The position numbers and the translations under genes are program-made. Of a DNA stretch of 64,000 nucleotides, positions 34,490 through 43,452 are shown piece by piece. The DNA lies in NCBI GenBank assembly GCA_937926175.1, contig CALANV010000011.1:5288-69287 (forward strand). The letters are read 5' to 3'. Within the stretch, counting starts at the first letter, position 1, and every line of letters begins with the position of its first letter. The DNA comes from an uncultured Rhodospirillales bacterium. Its GTDB lineage: Bacteria; Pseudomonadota; Alphaproteobacteria; CACIAM-22H2. The notes below the pieces were generated by a model. That model saw only the letters and a program-made list of their open reading frames with translations, made no database searches and had not been told where the DNA came from.

Positions 34490-35255
34490 CCGGACCGCCA
34501 CATCACCTTGCCGCCACCGGAGCTGAACTTGATCGCGTTCGACGGCAGATTCAGCAGGATCGGGCGGAGACGGGCTTCGTCGCCGCGCAGGTACGGAAGG
34601 TCGCTCGGGATGTTTCCCAGAACGGCGATGCCGACCTGCTGCGCGCGGATGGATGCGCGAGACGCAGGTCTGCACGATGTGACCGACGTCGAGGATTTCG
34701 TCGCGCAGATCCATCTTGCCGATCTCGAGCCGGGTCATGTCCAGGATGTCCGCGATCAGCTCGAGCAGATGCTGTCCCGAGGCGCGGATGTCGGACACGT
34801 TCCTTCTGCTTGGCGGTGAGCGGCCCGGAATGCTCGCGCGCGAGAAATTCGGCGATGCCGATGACGGCGTTGAGCGGGGGCCTCGGCTCGTGGCTCATGT
34901 CGGCGAGGAACACGGTCTTCGCCCGGTCGGCCGCTTCGGCACACGATTTCGTCGGCGTATCCCACCCGCGACCACCAGTGCGGCGTTGCGGCGCTCGGCC
35001 TGGGCCACGAGGTTCCGTACGGCGAGCCGGCATTGCGCATAGCCCTGTGCAGCGGCGCCCGGCAGCATGACGATGCCGCCGATCAGCGCGAACGTGCGGG
35101 CGAGGCTCGAGATGCTGATCCCGACACCCTTTCGTCGGGCAAGGACAACTGCCGGAAAATCCTCGACCAGTAGAATGGATTGAACGACCGAAATACTGTC
35201 CGCACCCGTGGCGGCGCGGGTGGCCCAGGTTCCGCCGACGGCCGGGGCATGCATT
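34490..35255 (-). pseudogene. decayed sensor histidine kinase
   Basis: Three reading frames of the minus strand together spell a histidine kinase. About 34860-34930 encodes KTVFLADMSHEPRPPLNAVIG (H-box, with ELRTP changed to EPRPP). About 34698-34790 encodes QHLLELIADILDMTRLEIGK (dimerisation helix 2). About 34510-34610 encodes LRGDEARLRPILLNLPSNAI followed by KFSSGGG (N-box). Upstream, a hydrophobic segment and RNLVAQAERRNAALVVA fit a membrane-linked linker. At least two or three frameshifts separate them, and the G-boxes of the ATPase are absent. Nonfunctional. Confidence 0.75.
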
Positions 35256-35339
35256 CGCGCTTGGCAAAGCGGGACCGCCTTGGCATTGTTGCCCCGCCCA
35301 AACCTCTCTTAAGCACCAGAATCACAAGGCCTTCCTGCC

Positions 35340-36506
35340 ATGAAGCTCGCCATTCCCAAGGAGCGCCGTCCCCATGAGCGGCGCGTGGCCGCCTCGCCGG
35401 AGACCGTCAAACGGATGAAGGCCATGGGGCTGACGGTGGTCGTCGAGACCGGTGCCGGCGAAGGCGCGGCCCTGCCCGATCAGGCGTTCATCGACGCCGG
35501 CGCCGAGATCGCGCCGGACGCGGCGACGGCGCTGCGCGATGCCGACATCGTGCTCAAGGTTTCGCGTCCGCTGTCGCCGGCGGAGGGCGGGCTGGATGAG
35601 ATCGCGGCGATGCGGTCGGGGGCGATCCTGATCGGCATGCTCGATCCGTACCGCAACCGCGACCAGGTGCGGGCCTATGCCGAGCGCGGGTTGACCGCGT
35701 TCGCGATGGAGCTGGTGCCGCGCATCACCCGCGCCCAGAGCATGGACGTCCTGTCGTCGCAGGCGAACCTGGCCGGCTACCGGGCGGTGCTCGATGCGGC
35801 GGTCGAGTTCGGCCGGGCCTTTCCCATGATGATGACCGCGGCCGGGACGATTGCGCCCGCCAAGGTGTTCGTGATGGGCGCCGGCGTGGCCGGCCTGCAG
35901 GCGATCGCGACGGCGCGGCGCCTGGGTGCGGTCGTGTCGGCCACCGACGTGCGGCCCGCGGCGAAGGAGCAGGTCGAATCGCTCGGCGCGTCGTTCGTCA
36001 TGGTCGAATCCGAGGAGACCAAGGAGGCCGAGACCGCCGGCGGCTATGCCAAGGAGATGTCCGAGGATTACAAGCGCAAGCAGGCGGCCCTCATCGCCGA
36101 GACGATCAAGAAGCAGGACATCGTCATCTGCACGGCGCAGATTCCCGGCCGGCCGGCGCCGCGGCTGGTCAGTGCGGATCACGTCCGCTCGATGCGTCCG
36201 GGTTCGGTCATCGTCGACCTCGCGGTCGAGACCGGCGGCAACTGCGAGCTGTCGGTGCCCGGGCAAGTGGTGGTCGAGCATGGCGTCAAGATCGTCGGCT
36301 GGCTCAACGTGCCGAGCCGGGTCGCGGTCGACGCGTCGGCGCTCTATGCCAAGAACCTGTTCAACTTCCTGGGCCTGATCATCGGCAAGGACGGCGCGCT
36401 CAAGATCGACCCGGAAGACGAGATCATCAAAGGCACGCTGCTGACGCAGGACGGCCGCATCGTCCATCCGGCCTTCGCCGAGGCCCCGGCGCCGAGTGCC
36501 GCGTAG
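35340..36506 (+). CDS. pntAA: NAD(P) transhydrogenase subunit alpha part 1
   Basis: A 388-aa NAD(H)-binding dI domain of proton-translocating transhydrogenase: MKLAIPKERRPHERRVAASP, RAQSMDVLSSQANLAGYRAV, VMGAGVAGLQAIATARRLGA, TDVRPAAKEQVESLGA, and VIVDLAVETGGNCELS. In alphaproteobacteria the alpha subunit is split in two, as here (pntAA + pntAB). It uses proton motive force to make NADPH from NADH. It heads the pntAA-pntAB-pntB operon; ATG at 35340. Confidence 0.96.
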   Translation: MKLAIPKERRPHERRVAASPETVKRMKAMGLTVVVETGAGEGAALPDQAFIDAGAEIAPDAATALRDADIVLKVSRPLSPAEGGLDEIAAMRSGAILIGMLDPYRNRDQVRAYAERGLTAFAMELVPRITRAQSMDVLSSQANLAGYRAVLDAAVEFGRAFPMMMTAAGTIAPAKVFVMGAGVAGLQAIATARRLGAVVSATDVRPAAKEQVESLGASFVMVESEETKEAETAGGYAKEMSEDYKRKQAALIAETIKKQDIVICTAQIPGRPAPRLVSADHVRSMRPGSVIVDLAVETGGNCELSVPGQVVVEHGVKIVGWLNVPSRVAVDASALYAKNLFNFLGLIIGKDGALKIDPEDEIIKGTLLTQDGRIVHPAFAEAPAPSAA

Positions 36507-36578
36507 CCGCTGGAAATCACATGACACAAGCGCGCGTGGGCCACGGGCTCCCGGCCTTGTGAGGAGGAGTAAGCACGA

Positions 36579-36989
36579 ATGGATCCGGCAAACATCGTCG
36601 ACAATGCAGCCCAGTTGGCCAACGACGCGGCTGCGCTCGCGGAGAAGGCCAGGGCGCTGGCCGCGCAGACCGCGCTGCTGCCGCAGACGGCCGCGGGCCA
36701 CGGCCCCGAGATGCTGACGCTCGGCCTTACCGTATTCGTGCTCGCCGTGTTCGTCGGCTACTACGTCGTCTGGCGGGTGACGCCGGCGCTGCATTCGCCG
36801 CTGATGGCGGTCACGAACGCGATCTCGTCGGTGATCATCGTCGGCGCGCTGCTCGCCGCCGGCGCCAGCACCGTCGGCTTCTCGCAGGCGATGGGCTTCC
36901 TCGCCGTCGTGTTGGCTTCGGTCAACATCTTCGGCGGGTTCGTCGTCACCCAGCGCATGCTGGGCAAGTTCAAGAAGAAGCAGAAGTAG
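36579..36989 (+). CDS. pntAB: NAD(P) transhydrogenase subunit alpha part 2
   Basis: A 136-aa membrane subunit with a hydrophilic N-terminus and about three hydrophobic segments (LTLGLTVFVLAVFVGYYVVW, MAVTNAISSVIIVGALLAAG, GFLAVVLASVNIFGGFVVTQ). It contributes part of the dII proton channel. The ATG at 36579 follows GAGGAGTAAGCACGA. 72 bp after pntAA, 18 bp before pntB. Confidence 0.95.
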   Translation: MDPANIVDNAAQLANDAAALAEKARALAAQTALLPQTAAGHGPEMLTLGLTVFVLAVFVGYYVVWRVTPALHSPLMAVTNAISSVIIVGALLAAGASTVGFSQAMGFLAVVLASVNIFGGFVVTQRMLGKFKKKQK

Positions 36990-37007
36990 TCCGGGGGCGA
37001 CGGCACC

Positions 37008-38411
37008 ATGAGCGAGAATCTCGCAGCCCTGCTGTATCTGGCCGCGTCGGTGTGCTTCATCATGTCGCTGCGGGGCCTCTCCAGCCCCGAGACGGCGCGC
37101 GCCGGCAACATCTGGGGCATCGTCGGCATGGTCATCGCCATCGTCACGACGCTGGCCCTGCCCCAGGTGGGCGGCTACGGCATGATCTTCGCCGGCATCG
37201 TCATCGGCGGCGCGATCGGCACCTTCATCGCGCTGCGCATCCAGATGACGGCGCTGCCGCAGCTCGTCGCCGCCTTCCACTCGCTGGTCGGCCTCGCCGC
37301 GGTCTTCGTGGCCGCCGCCGCGCTCTATTCGCCGACCTCGTTCGGCATCGGCACGCCCGGTGCGATCAGGCTGGGAAGCCTGATCGAGATGGGCCTCGGC
37401 ACCGCCATCGGCGCCATCACCTTCACCGGCTCGGTCGTCGCGTTCGCCAAGCTGCAGGGCCTGGTCTCGGGCGCGCCGCTGACGTTCCCGATGCAGCATC
37501 CGCTCAACGCCGCGCTCGGCGTCGTCATCGTCCTGATCGGCGTCTGGTTCGCGTTGACCGGGAGCACGTTCGCGTTCTGGCTGCTGGTCGTGCTGTCGCT
37601 GCTGCTCGGCTTCCTGCTGATCGTGCCGATCGGCGGCGCCGACATGCCGGTCGTGATCTCGATGCTCAACTCGTATTCGGGCTGGGCCGCGTGCGGCATC
37701 GGCTTCACGCTGCAGAACAACCTGCTGATCATCACCGGCGCGCTGGTCGGCTCGTCGGGCGCCATCCTCAGCTACATCATGTGCAAGGGGATGAACCGCT
37801 CGATCTTCAACGTCATCCTCGGCGGCTTCGGCGGCGAGGGCGGCGCGGCGGCCGCGGGCGGGGCGAAGGAGCAGCGCCCGGTGAAAGCCGGCTCGGCCGA
37901 GGACGCCGCGTTCATCATGAAGAACGCGAACTCGGTGATCATCGTCCCCGGCTACGGCATGGCCGTCGCCCAGGCGCAGCACGCGCTGCGCGAGATGGCC
38001 GACCTGCTCAAGGCCGAGGGGATCCAGGTCCGCTACGCCATCCATCCGGTGGCGGGCCGCATGCCGGGCCACATGAACGTGCTGCTGGCCGAGGCCAACG
38101 TGCCATACGACGAGGTGCTCGAGCTCGAGGAGATCAACCGCGACTTCGCCCAGACCGACGTCGCCTTCGTGATCGGCGCCAACGACGTGACCAACCCGGC
38201 GGCGAAGTCCGATCCGAAGTCGCCGATCTACGGCATGCCGGTCCTCGACGTCGAAAAGGCCAAGACCGTCCTGTTCGTGAAGCGCTCGATGGCGACCGGC
38301 TATGCCGGCGTGGACAACGAGCTGTTCTACCGCGACAACACGATGATGCTGTTCGGCGACGCCAAGAAGGTCGTCGAGGACATCATCAAGGCCTTGAGCG
38401 GCGGACACTGA
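37008..38411 (+). CDS. pntB: NAD(P) transhydrogenase subunit beta
   Basis: A 467-aa subunit: N-terminal membrane half (about nine segments; GGYGMIFAGIVIGGAIGTF, VVISMLNSYSGWAACGIGFT) and C-terminal NADP(H)-binding dIII (SVIIVPGYGMAVAQAQHALR, YAIHPVAGRMPGHMNVLLAE, VIGANDVTNPAAKSDP, VLFVKRSMATGYAGVDNELF). It completes the transhydrogenase. A strong terminator lies 11 bp after the stop. Confidence 0.96.
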   Translation: MSENLAALLYLAASVCFIMSLRGLSSPETARAGNIWGIVGMVIAIVTTLALPQVGGYGMIFAGIVIGGAIGTFIALRIQMTALPQLVAAFHSLVGLAAVFVAAAALYSPTSFGIGTPGAIRLGSLIEMGLGTAIGAITFTGSVVAFAKLQGLVSGAPLTFPMQHPLNAALGVVIVLIGVWFALTGSTFAFWLLVVLSLLLGFLLIVPIGGADMPVVISMLNSYSGWAACGIGFTLQNNLLIITGALVGSSGAILSYIMCKGMNRSIFNVILGGFGGEGGAAAAGGAKEQRPVKAGSAEDAAFIMKNANSVIIVPGYGMAVAQAQHALREMADLLKAEGIQVRYAIHPVAGRMPGHMNVLLAEANVPYDEVLELEEINRDFAQTDVAFVIGANDVTNPAAKSDPKSPIYGMPVLDVEKAKTVLFVKRSMATGYAGVDNELFYRDNTMMLFGDAKKVVEDIIKALSGGH

Positions 38412-38421
38412 GCCGCAGAGA

Positions 38422-38475
38422 GCCGAAAAAAGAGGCCGCCGGGCTTCACCGCCCGGCGGCCTTCTCTTTTTCGGC
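38422..38475 (+). terminator. rho-independent terminator of the pnt operon
   Basis: A long inverted repeat: GCCGAAAAAAGAGGCCGCCG (38422-38441) then GGC, loop TTCACC, and GCCCGGCGGCC with TTCTCTTTTT on the other arm, closing with CGGC. The GC-rich core is flanked by A- and T-tracts, so it can terminate from either side. Confidence 0.88.
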
Positions 38476-38642
38476 AGGTGCGGCGCCTTTCCGCGACCTC
38501 CCACGCGCGGCGCACGCGAATTACCCACGCGAGGTATCCGTCCAAGGTTGCGCGGAGCGGGCGCAAGGGCTTAGCCTCTTCCTTTCCGTGCCGCAGCATG
38601 AGCGGCGCGGCATCGGGACATTTGCCGGGAAAGGGGGTCGCG

Positions 38643-39332
38643 ATGACGATCGACATCGGCCTGCTGCTGTATCCGCGCCTGACGCAGCTCGACCTCACCG
38701 GGCCATACGAGGTGTTCGCGCGCATTCCCGATGCGCGGGTCCATGTCGTCTGGAAGACGCGCGACCCTGTCGCGACCGAACGCGGACTTTCGATTCTGCC
38801 GACGGCGACGTTCGAGACCTGTCCGCCGCTCGACGTCGTGTGCGTTCCGGGCGGACCGGGACAGAACGACGTCATGCTCGACGACGAGGTGCTGGCGTTC
38901 CTGCGCGAACAGGGCCAGGCGGCGCGCTTCGTCACCTCGGTGTGCACGGGGGCGCTCGTGCTCGGCGCCGCTGGCCTTTTGCGCGGCTATCGCGCGACGA
39001 CGCACTGGCTGTCGCTGGACCTGTTGCCGCTGTTCGGCGCGATTCCGGTCAAGGAGCGCGTCGTCGTCGACCACAACCGCATCACCGGCGGCGGGGTGAC
39101 GGCGGGGATCGACTTTGCATTGAGGATCGTCGGCGAGCTGTACGGCCCGGCGATGGCGCAGAGCATCCAGCTTCAGATCGAGTACAATCCGGCACCGCCG
39201 TTCGACGCCGGCACGCCGGAGGCCGCCGATCCCAAGATCGTCACCGCGATCCGCACGCAGACCGCCGCGTTCCAGGCAAAACGGCGCGCGACGGCCGAGC
39301 AGGCGGCCGCGCGCCTCAACGTGAACGCCTGA
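38643..39332 (+). CDS. DJ-1/PfpI family protein, isonitrile hydratase-like
   Basis: A 229-aa class-I glutamine-amidotransferase-like protein with nucleophile elbow FVTSVCTGALVLGAAGLLRG followed by RATTHW, and PGGPGQNDVM. Length and motifs fit isonitrile hydratases (about 228 aa), though the family also holds chaperone/deglycase and regulator-like members. The ATG at 38643 follows GGGAAAGGGGGTCGCG. Good family call, tentative activity. Confidence 0.82.
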   Translation: MTIDIGLLLYPRLTQLDLTGPYEVFARIPDARVHVVWKTRDPVATERGLSILPTATFETCPPLDVVCVPGGPGQNDVMLDDEVLAFLREQGQAARFVTSVCTGALVLGAAGLLRGYRATTHWLSLDLLPLFGAIPVKERVVVDHNRITGGGVTAGIDFALRIVGELYGPAMAQSIQLQIEYNPAPPFDAGTPEAADPKIVTAIRTQTAAFQAKRRATAEQAAARLNVNA

Positions 39333-39368
39333 GCGGCGGGACGCTCGATCGTCGACGGGCAATCTTCG

Positions 39369-39920
39369 ATGGAGAACCGCGCCTTGAGCATCAAGACGCT
39401 GTCGTCGCGCGAGATCTACCGCAACCGGTGGATGACGCTGCGCGAGGACAAAATCCGGCGCGCCGACGGCAGCGAAGGAATCTACGGCGTCGTGACCAAG
39501 CCGGACTTCGCCCTGATCATTCCGCGCGAAGACGGCGCGTTCCATCTCGTCGAGCAGTTCCGCTACACCGTGCAGGCGCGCTTCCTCGAGTTTCCGCAGG
39601 GAACGTGGGAAGACAGGCCCGAGGCCACGCCCGAGGAAGTCGCCGCCGGCGAACTGCGCGAGGAAACCGGGCTCGTCGCCGGCCGCATGACCTATGTCGG
39701 CCATCTGTGGATGGCCTACGGCTTCCTCAAGCAGGGCATGCACGTGTTTCTGGCCGAGGACCTGACCCAGGGGCCGCACGCGCGCACGCCGGAGGAACAG
39801 GACCTCGTCTGCCGCAAGATGCCGATAGCCGAGTTCGACGCGCTGGTGCGCGACGGCACGATCAAGGACGTGGCGACGCTTTCGGCCTACGCATTGCTGC
39901 GCGCTAAGGGATTCGCCTGA
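39369..39920 (+). CDS. NUDIX hydrolase (ADP-ribose pyrophosphatase type)
   Basis: A 183-aa protein with a Nudix box around FPQGTWEDRPEATPEEVAAG then ELREETGLV; the usual RE is GE and the first interval is one residue longer than consensus, so the motif is slightly degenerate. VVTKPDFALIIPREDGAFHLVEQFR is typical of ADP-ribose/ADP-sugar pyrophosphatases. ATG at 39369 (an alternative at 39396 TTG region is less likely). Convergent with the ATPase gene. Confidence 0.83.
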   Translation: MENRALSIKTLSSREIYRNRWMTLREDKIRRADGSEGIYGVVTKPDFALIIPREDGAFHLVEQFRYTVQARFLEFPQGTWEDRPEATPEEVAAGELREETGLVAGRMTYVGHLWMAYGFLKQGMHVFLAEDLTQGPHARTPEEQDLVCRKMPIAEFDALVRDGTIKDVATLSAYALLRAKGFA

Positions 39921-39959
39921 AGCGCGATGGTCGCGCGTCCTGCAAAATCCGATTCCGCC

Positions 39960-41324
39960 CTACGCCGGCAGGCTCGCCTTCGGCGCGGACGTCGGTTCCT
40001 GAACGTGGTCGCGACCCGGCACCGCCGGTCGGGAAGGACGACCCGGCAAATGCAGGACGTTCGGGACGGATGGGACAGGCGGGACGGATGGGACAGGCGG
40101 GACAGATGGGACAGGTGGGACACGCGGGACGGGGACGGCCGATGCGGCCGGCGCAGGCGTCGGGGCGGCCGTGCGCGTTGGAGGTGGCGCCTTGGCCGGC
40201 GCGGCGGATGACGCGGCGTTCGGGACAGGTGGGACAGGCTTCGCCGGCGGGACAGGTGGGACAATCGGGACAGATGGGACAACCGGGACGGCGGCCGCAG
40301 CGCTTTTCTGGGCGGTCGCGTTCTGCGCGGCGTTCTGCTCGGCCTCGCGCTGGCGCGCCAGCGCCCAGACGTGTCGTATCTCGTCGTCGGACACGTGCAG
40401 CCAGCGGTGCACCTTGGACTTCGAAATGCCGAGCCGGTCGGCGATCGCCCGTACCGACAGGCCCTGGCGGTAGAGGTGGCGGACCTCTTCGGCGGTGGGA
40501 CCGTGCACGTCCTCGCGGCGCCAGACCGGCTCGCCGCCTTCGAAGTCGAGGCTCGCCTCGAACGGCGCCACCGCGGCACCGGTGCCATACCGGCATTTGA
40601 GGAGATGCACTTCGAACCGCACGCCGTCGGCGGCGTCGTGCCCCTTGGGATGCCGCAGGGCGAGCACCGTGCCGGCGATGTCCTCGATGTCGTCAATGCC
40701 GCGGCGTGTGCCGTCGACGACGAGGATGCCAATGCCCTGTCGACGTAGGTTGAACAGCCAGTCGACGACGGCGCACCATGCGGCAGCACGACGTGCACCG
40801 GTGCGCAGGAGCGGCGCAAGGCCGTCGAAGACGATCAGATCGTAGTCTTTGGCGAGCCGTGCAAATTCATCCCGTCCCTCGTCCGTCGACAGGTCGGGCA
40901 GACGACGCTCCTGCGCGTCGGCGGCGAGCAGATGAAGCGTGCCGTCGACGCTGCGGCGGCGCGGATCCATCTTGCGGCGGTTGGCCCACGACCACGCACC
41001 GAGCCGGGCGACGCGCGCCTGCAGCACATGGAGCGGCAGCCGCGTATCGACGAAGAGGACACGCCGGGGACACACGGCGAGCTGACTGCCCCAGCCGAAC
41101 AGCGAGTCGCCGGTCCATCCGTCGGCGGCGCCGAAGGCCATGGTGAGCGCGAGCCAGCTCTTGCCGATGCCGCGCGGCCCGCGGACGAGCGTGATGTCGC
41201 CCGCCGCCAGGACGGGATGGAGCAGGGGCACGCGCAGCGGCAACGACATGGTGCGCAGCATGTCCCAGTCGAGCACGCACAGGCTTTCGCGCCCGCCGTC
41301 GGCGGGCATCGTATCGAACGGCAT
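39960..41324 (-). CDS. RecA-like AAA ATPase with HTH and Val/Pro repeat tail
   Basis: A 454-aa protein. Walker A GPRGIGKS (residues 49-56) and Walker B LIVFDGLAPLL form a RecA/RepA-like ATPase core of about 280 residues. An HTH follows (AEEVRHLYRQGLSVRAIADR, LGISKSKVHRWL). The last roughly 130 residues are low-complexity Ala/Pro/Val with repeated VPPVPSVPPVPS. The ATG at 41324 follows AGGGGAGACCGTC. Similar ATPases occur on phages, plasmids and islands as replication or mobilisation helpers, but nothing mobile is visible next to it. Function unproven. Confidence 0.72.
   Translation of the reverse strand: MPFDTMPADGGRESLCVLDWDMLRTMSLPLRVPLLHPVLAAGDITLVRGPRGIGKSWLALTMAFGAADGWTGDSLFGWGSQLAVCPRRVLFVDTRLPLHVLQARVARLGAWSWANRRKMDPRRRSVDGTLHLLAADAQERRLPDLSTDEGRDEFARLAKDYDLIVFDGLAPLLRTGARRAAAWCAVVDWLFNLRRQGIGILVVDGTRRGIDDIEDIAGTVLALRHPKGHDAADGVRFEVHLLKCRYGTGAAVAPFEASLDFEGGEPVWRREDVHGPTAEEVRHLYRQGLSVRAIADRLGISKSKVHRWLHVSDDEIRHVWALARQREAEQNAAQNATAQKSAAAAVPVVPSVPIVPPVPPAKPVPPVPNAASSAAPAKAPPPTRTAAPTPAPAASAVPVPRVPPVPSVPPVPSVPPVPSVPNVLHLPGRPSRPAVPGRDHVQEPTSAPKASLPA
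40063..40134. repeat. 18-bp tandem repeat array in the ATPase gene
   Basis: GGGACGGATGGGACAGGC occurs twice in perfect tandem (40063-40080 and 40081-40098), followed by a copy with two changes (40099-40116) and a more diverged fourth. The unit is a multiple of three, so copy-number change keeps the frame and alters the number of six-residue Val/Pro/Ser units. A second, looser series of GGGACA-type units lies at 40214-40292. Confidence 0.85.
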
Positions 41325-41816
41325 GACGGTCTCCCCTGGTTCGTGCGGACAGCAAAAAGGCGTGCGCCGCGAAAAGGATCGCGGGGCACGCCCCTGACGA
41401 AATGCCGTCCGGTCAACGAAAACGCCCGCCGGTCGAGGGGACCGCGCAGGCGCATTTATCCGGCCCCGATTAGACGGGAGTCCGGCGGGGGCGTCAACCC
41501 ACTTTCTTCGGCGCATTCGTCGACACGTCGTCGCGGATCGTTTTCGGCCGGAATCCCATGCGCCGGCGCTTTCGCCGCATGGCCAAGGCGATCGATCCTC
41601 TTTCCTCGTCATGCGCGGCGTGTTCCCGGTGAGGTTCGCATCGAGTGCGCCGGCACGCGTTCATTCGAACCGGCCCCGGTTCTCTCGGGACGGTTCACAC
41701 CGCCATATGGACATTCGCGTCGCGAAAAAGCCATAAGCCGGGTCGCTCGGTTGCGTTCCGAGGTGCCATCGCCGAAGATGCGCGGGCGGCTGCCGACCAC
41801 GGACCCGTGAGGACGA
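41325..41816. other. divergent intergenic region, no gene seen
   Basis: These 492 bp separate the ATPase (minus) and patatin (plus) genes. No ORF has a ribosome-binding site or domain-like content. It must contain both promoters, but no confident -35/-10 pair was picked out. Local GC-rich inverted symmetry is present around 41384-41400 but no T-run follows. Confidence 0.4.
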
Positions 41817-42863
41817 ATGTCACGGACACGGGGCGACGCGGGAAAGACCCGCGATCCGGTTCTCGTCGATCTGGCCCTGCAGGGCGGCGGCTCGCACGGC
41901 GCCTTCACCTGGGGCGTGCTCGACCGTCTGCTCGAGGAAACGTGGCTGCGGATCGATGCCATCTCCGGCACCTCGGCCGGGGCCATGAATGCGGCCGTGC
42001 TCGCCGACGGCTGGATGGAAGGCGGCGCATCGGGGGCGCGCGCCGCACTCGATGCCTTCTGGGAGCGCGTCGCCTGTGCGGCGATGTTCAGCCCGCTGCA
42101 ACGCACGCCGCTCGACCACATGCTCGGCCGCTGGACGCTCGATCACTCGCCGGTCTTCATCGGCTTCGATCTCATGGCGCGTCTTCTGTCGCCGTACGAT
42201 CTCAATCCGCACGGCTTCAATCCGCTGCGGGAGATCCTGGCGGAGAGCGTCAACTTCGCGCGGCTGGCGCGGGCGCCCATCAAACTCTTCATCACCGCGA
42301 CCAACGTCCGAACGGGGCGCGGCCGCATCTTCCGCAATGCCGAGATTTCGCCGGACGTTCTGCTCGCCTCGGCCTGCCTGCCGACGCTGTTCCAGGCGGT
42401 CGAGATCGACGGCGAAGCCTATTGGGACGGCGGCTATGTGGGGAATCCCACGATCACGCCGCTCGTGCGCGAGAGCGATGCGCAGGATTCGATCCTGGTG
42501 CAGATCAATCCGCGCGAACGCCCCGGCACGCCGCGCGCGGCGGGCGAGATCCTCAACCGCCTGAACGAGGTGTCGTTCAACGCCGCGCTGATGAAGGAGC
42601 TGCGCATGATCGCGCTGCTGCGCCGCGCCGCCGATCCCGGATCGGGCGAGGGCGCGCGGTGGGCGGCGATGCGCACGCACCGGATCATGACCGACATGAT
42701 GATCGACCTCGGCTACTCGTCGAAGCTGAACGCGGAGCGCGAGTTCCTGCACATGCTGCGCGCGGAGGGGCGGCGCGCGGCGAGCGAATTCCTCGATGCG
42801 CACGCGGACGACATCGGGCATCGCTCGACGGCCGATCTCGACGCGCTGATGGCGGAGTGTTGA
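41817..42863 (+). CDS. patatin-like phospholipase
   Basis: A 348-aa patatin-fold lipase: oxyanion loop ALQGGGSHGAF, nucleophile Ser53 in GTSAG, and catalytic Asp204 in WDGGYVGNP. It hydrolyses acyl chains from phospholipids or neutral lipids via a Ser-Asp dyad. No signal peptide, so it is cytoplasmic or membrane-associated; such proteins in Proteobacteria often act in lipid turnover. The ATG at 41817 follows GTGAGGACGA. Convergent with the hypothetical protein at 42889. Confidence 0.92.
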   Translation: MSRTRGDAGKTRDPVLVDLALQGGGSHGAFTWGVLDRLLEETWLRIDAISGTSAGAMNAAVLADGWMEGGASGARAALDAFWERVACAAMFSPLQRTPLDHMLGRWTLDHSPVFIGFDLMARLLSPYDLNPHGFNPLREILAESVNFARLARAPIKLFITATNVRTGRGRIFRNAEISPDVLLASACLPTLFQAVEIDGEAYWDGGYVGNPTITPLVRESDAQDSILVQINPRERPGTPRAAGEILNRLNEVSFNAALMKELRMIALLRRAADPGSGEGARWAAMRTHRIMTDMMIDLGYSSKLNAEREFLHMLRAEGRRAASEFLDAHADDIGHRSTADLDALMAEC

Positions 42864-42888
42864 GCCGAAAATCCGGCCGCGGTTCGCC

Positions 42889-43452
42889 TCAGCCGCGCGC
42901 TTCGCCTTCGCGCACGGCCGCCGCGAGATCCTCGTCCGACAGGACCCGGACGTCGGGATCCGCAGCGTTGCCGTCGCCGGGCGTGAAGCGCAATCCCTCC
43001 ATGTATGGCGTGGGTTTCCGGCGCCGGTAATCGGCGAATTCCTGCGCGTAATAGGCCCGCGCCTCCGGTACGGTTTTCGCGCCGGTGACGATGTCGTGCA
43101 TGAGGTTGAGCGCGAGCAAGTTCGCCTGCTCGTCATGGCAGCGGGCCGACACCTCGCCGGCGGTGCGCTCGACCACCACGCTGCCGTCGAATTCGGCAAG
43201 CTGCGAGAACTTGTCCACCGGCACCCGATAATCGATGACGGACTCGACCGCATCGATATGGGGCACTGGAAAATCGTGCCGGTAAAAGGTCTTCGTCGCC
43301 ACGATCCGCTTCCACGGACCGCGCCTGTGCCACGTGAGCTGCGTCGCCGTGACCTCGTCGGGCTCGCCATAGCGGTCGATGACGAGGCGAGCGGCCTCCC
43401 GCGACTCCTCGGGCCAGTCCTCGATGCTTCGCGATCCCTGTGCCGCCGTCAT
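42889..43452 (-). CDS. hypothetical protein (187 aa)
   Basis: A 187-aa soluble protein, starting MTAAQGSRSIEDWPEESREA. It carries VIDRYGEPDEVTATQLTWHR, VVVERTAGEVSARCHDEQAN and an acidic C-terminus. The sequence is protein-like throughout (no low-complexity) and has the look of a conserved alphaproteobacterial domain, but no named family is recalled. The start at 43452 is the first Met before the protein-like segment; the open frame upstream is GC-rich noise. Confidence 0.7.
   Translation of the reverse strand: MTAAQGSRSIEDWPEESREAARLVIDRYGEPDEVTATQLTWHRRGPWKRIVATKTFYRHDFPVPHIDAVESVIDYRVPVDKFSQLAEFDGSVVVERTAGEVSARCHDEQANLLALNLMHDIVTGAKTVPEARAYYAQEFADYRRRKPTPYMEGLRFTPGDGNAADPDVRVLSDEDLAAAVREGEARG

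Noticed and set aside
35322..38528. Long open frame on the strand opposite to pntAA-pntAB-pntB (over 1,000 codons)
   Set aside because: It is antisense to three well-recognised genes and its translation is Arg/Asp/His-rich low-complexity noise, as expected from high-GC codon use.
39960..41324. Prophage or plasmid boundary around the ATPase gene
   Set aside because: No integrase, transposase, direct repeats or attachment site was found nearby, so mobility is unsupported.
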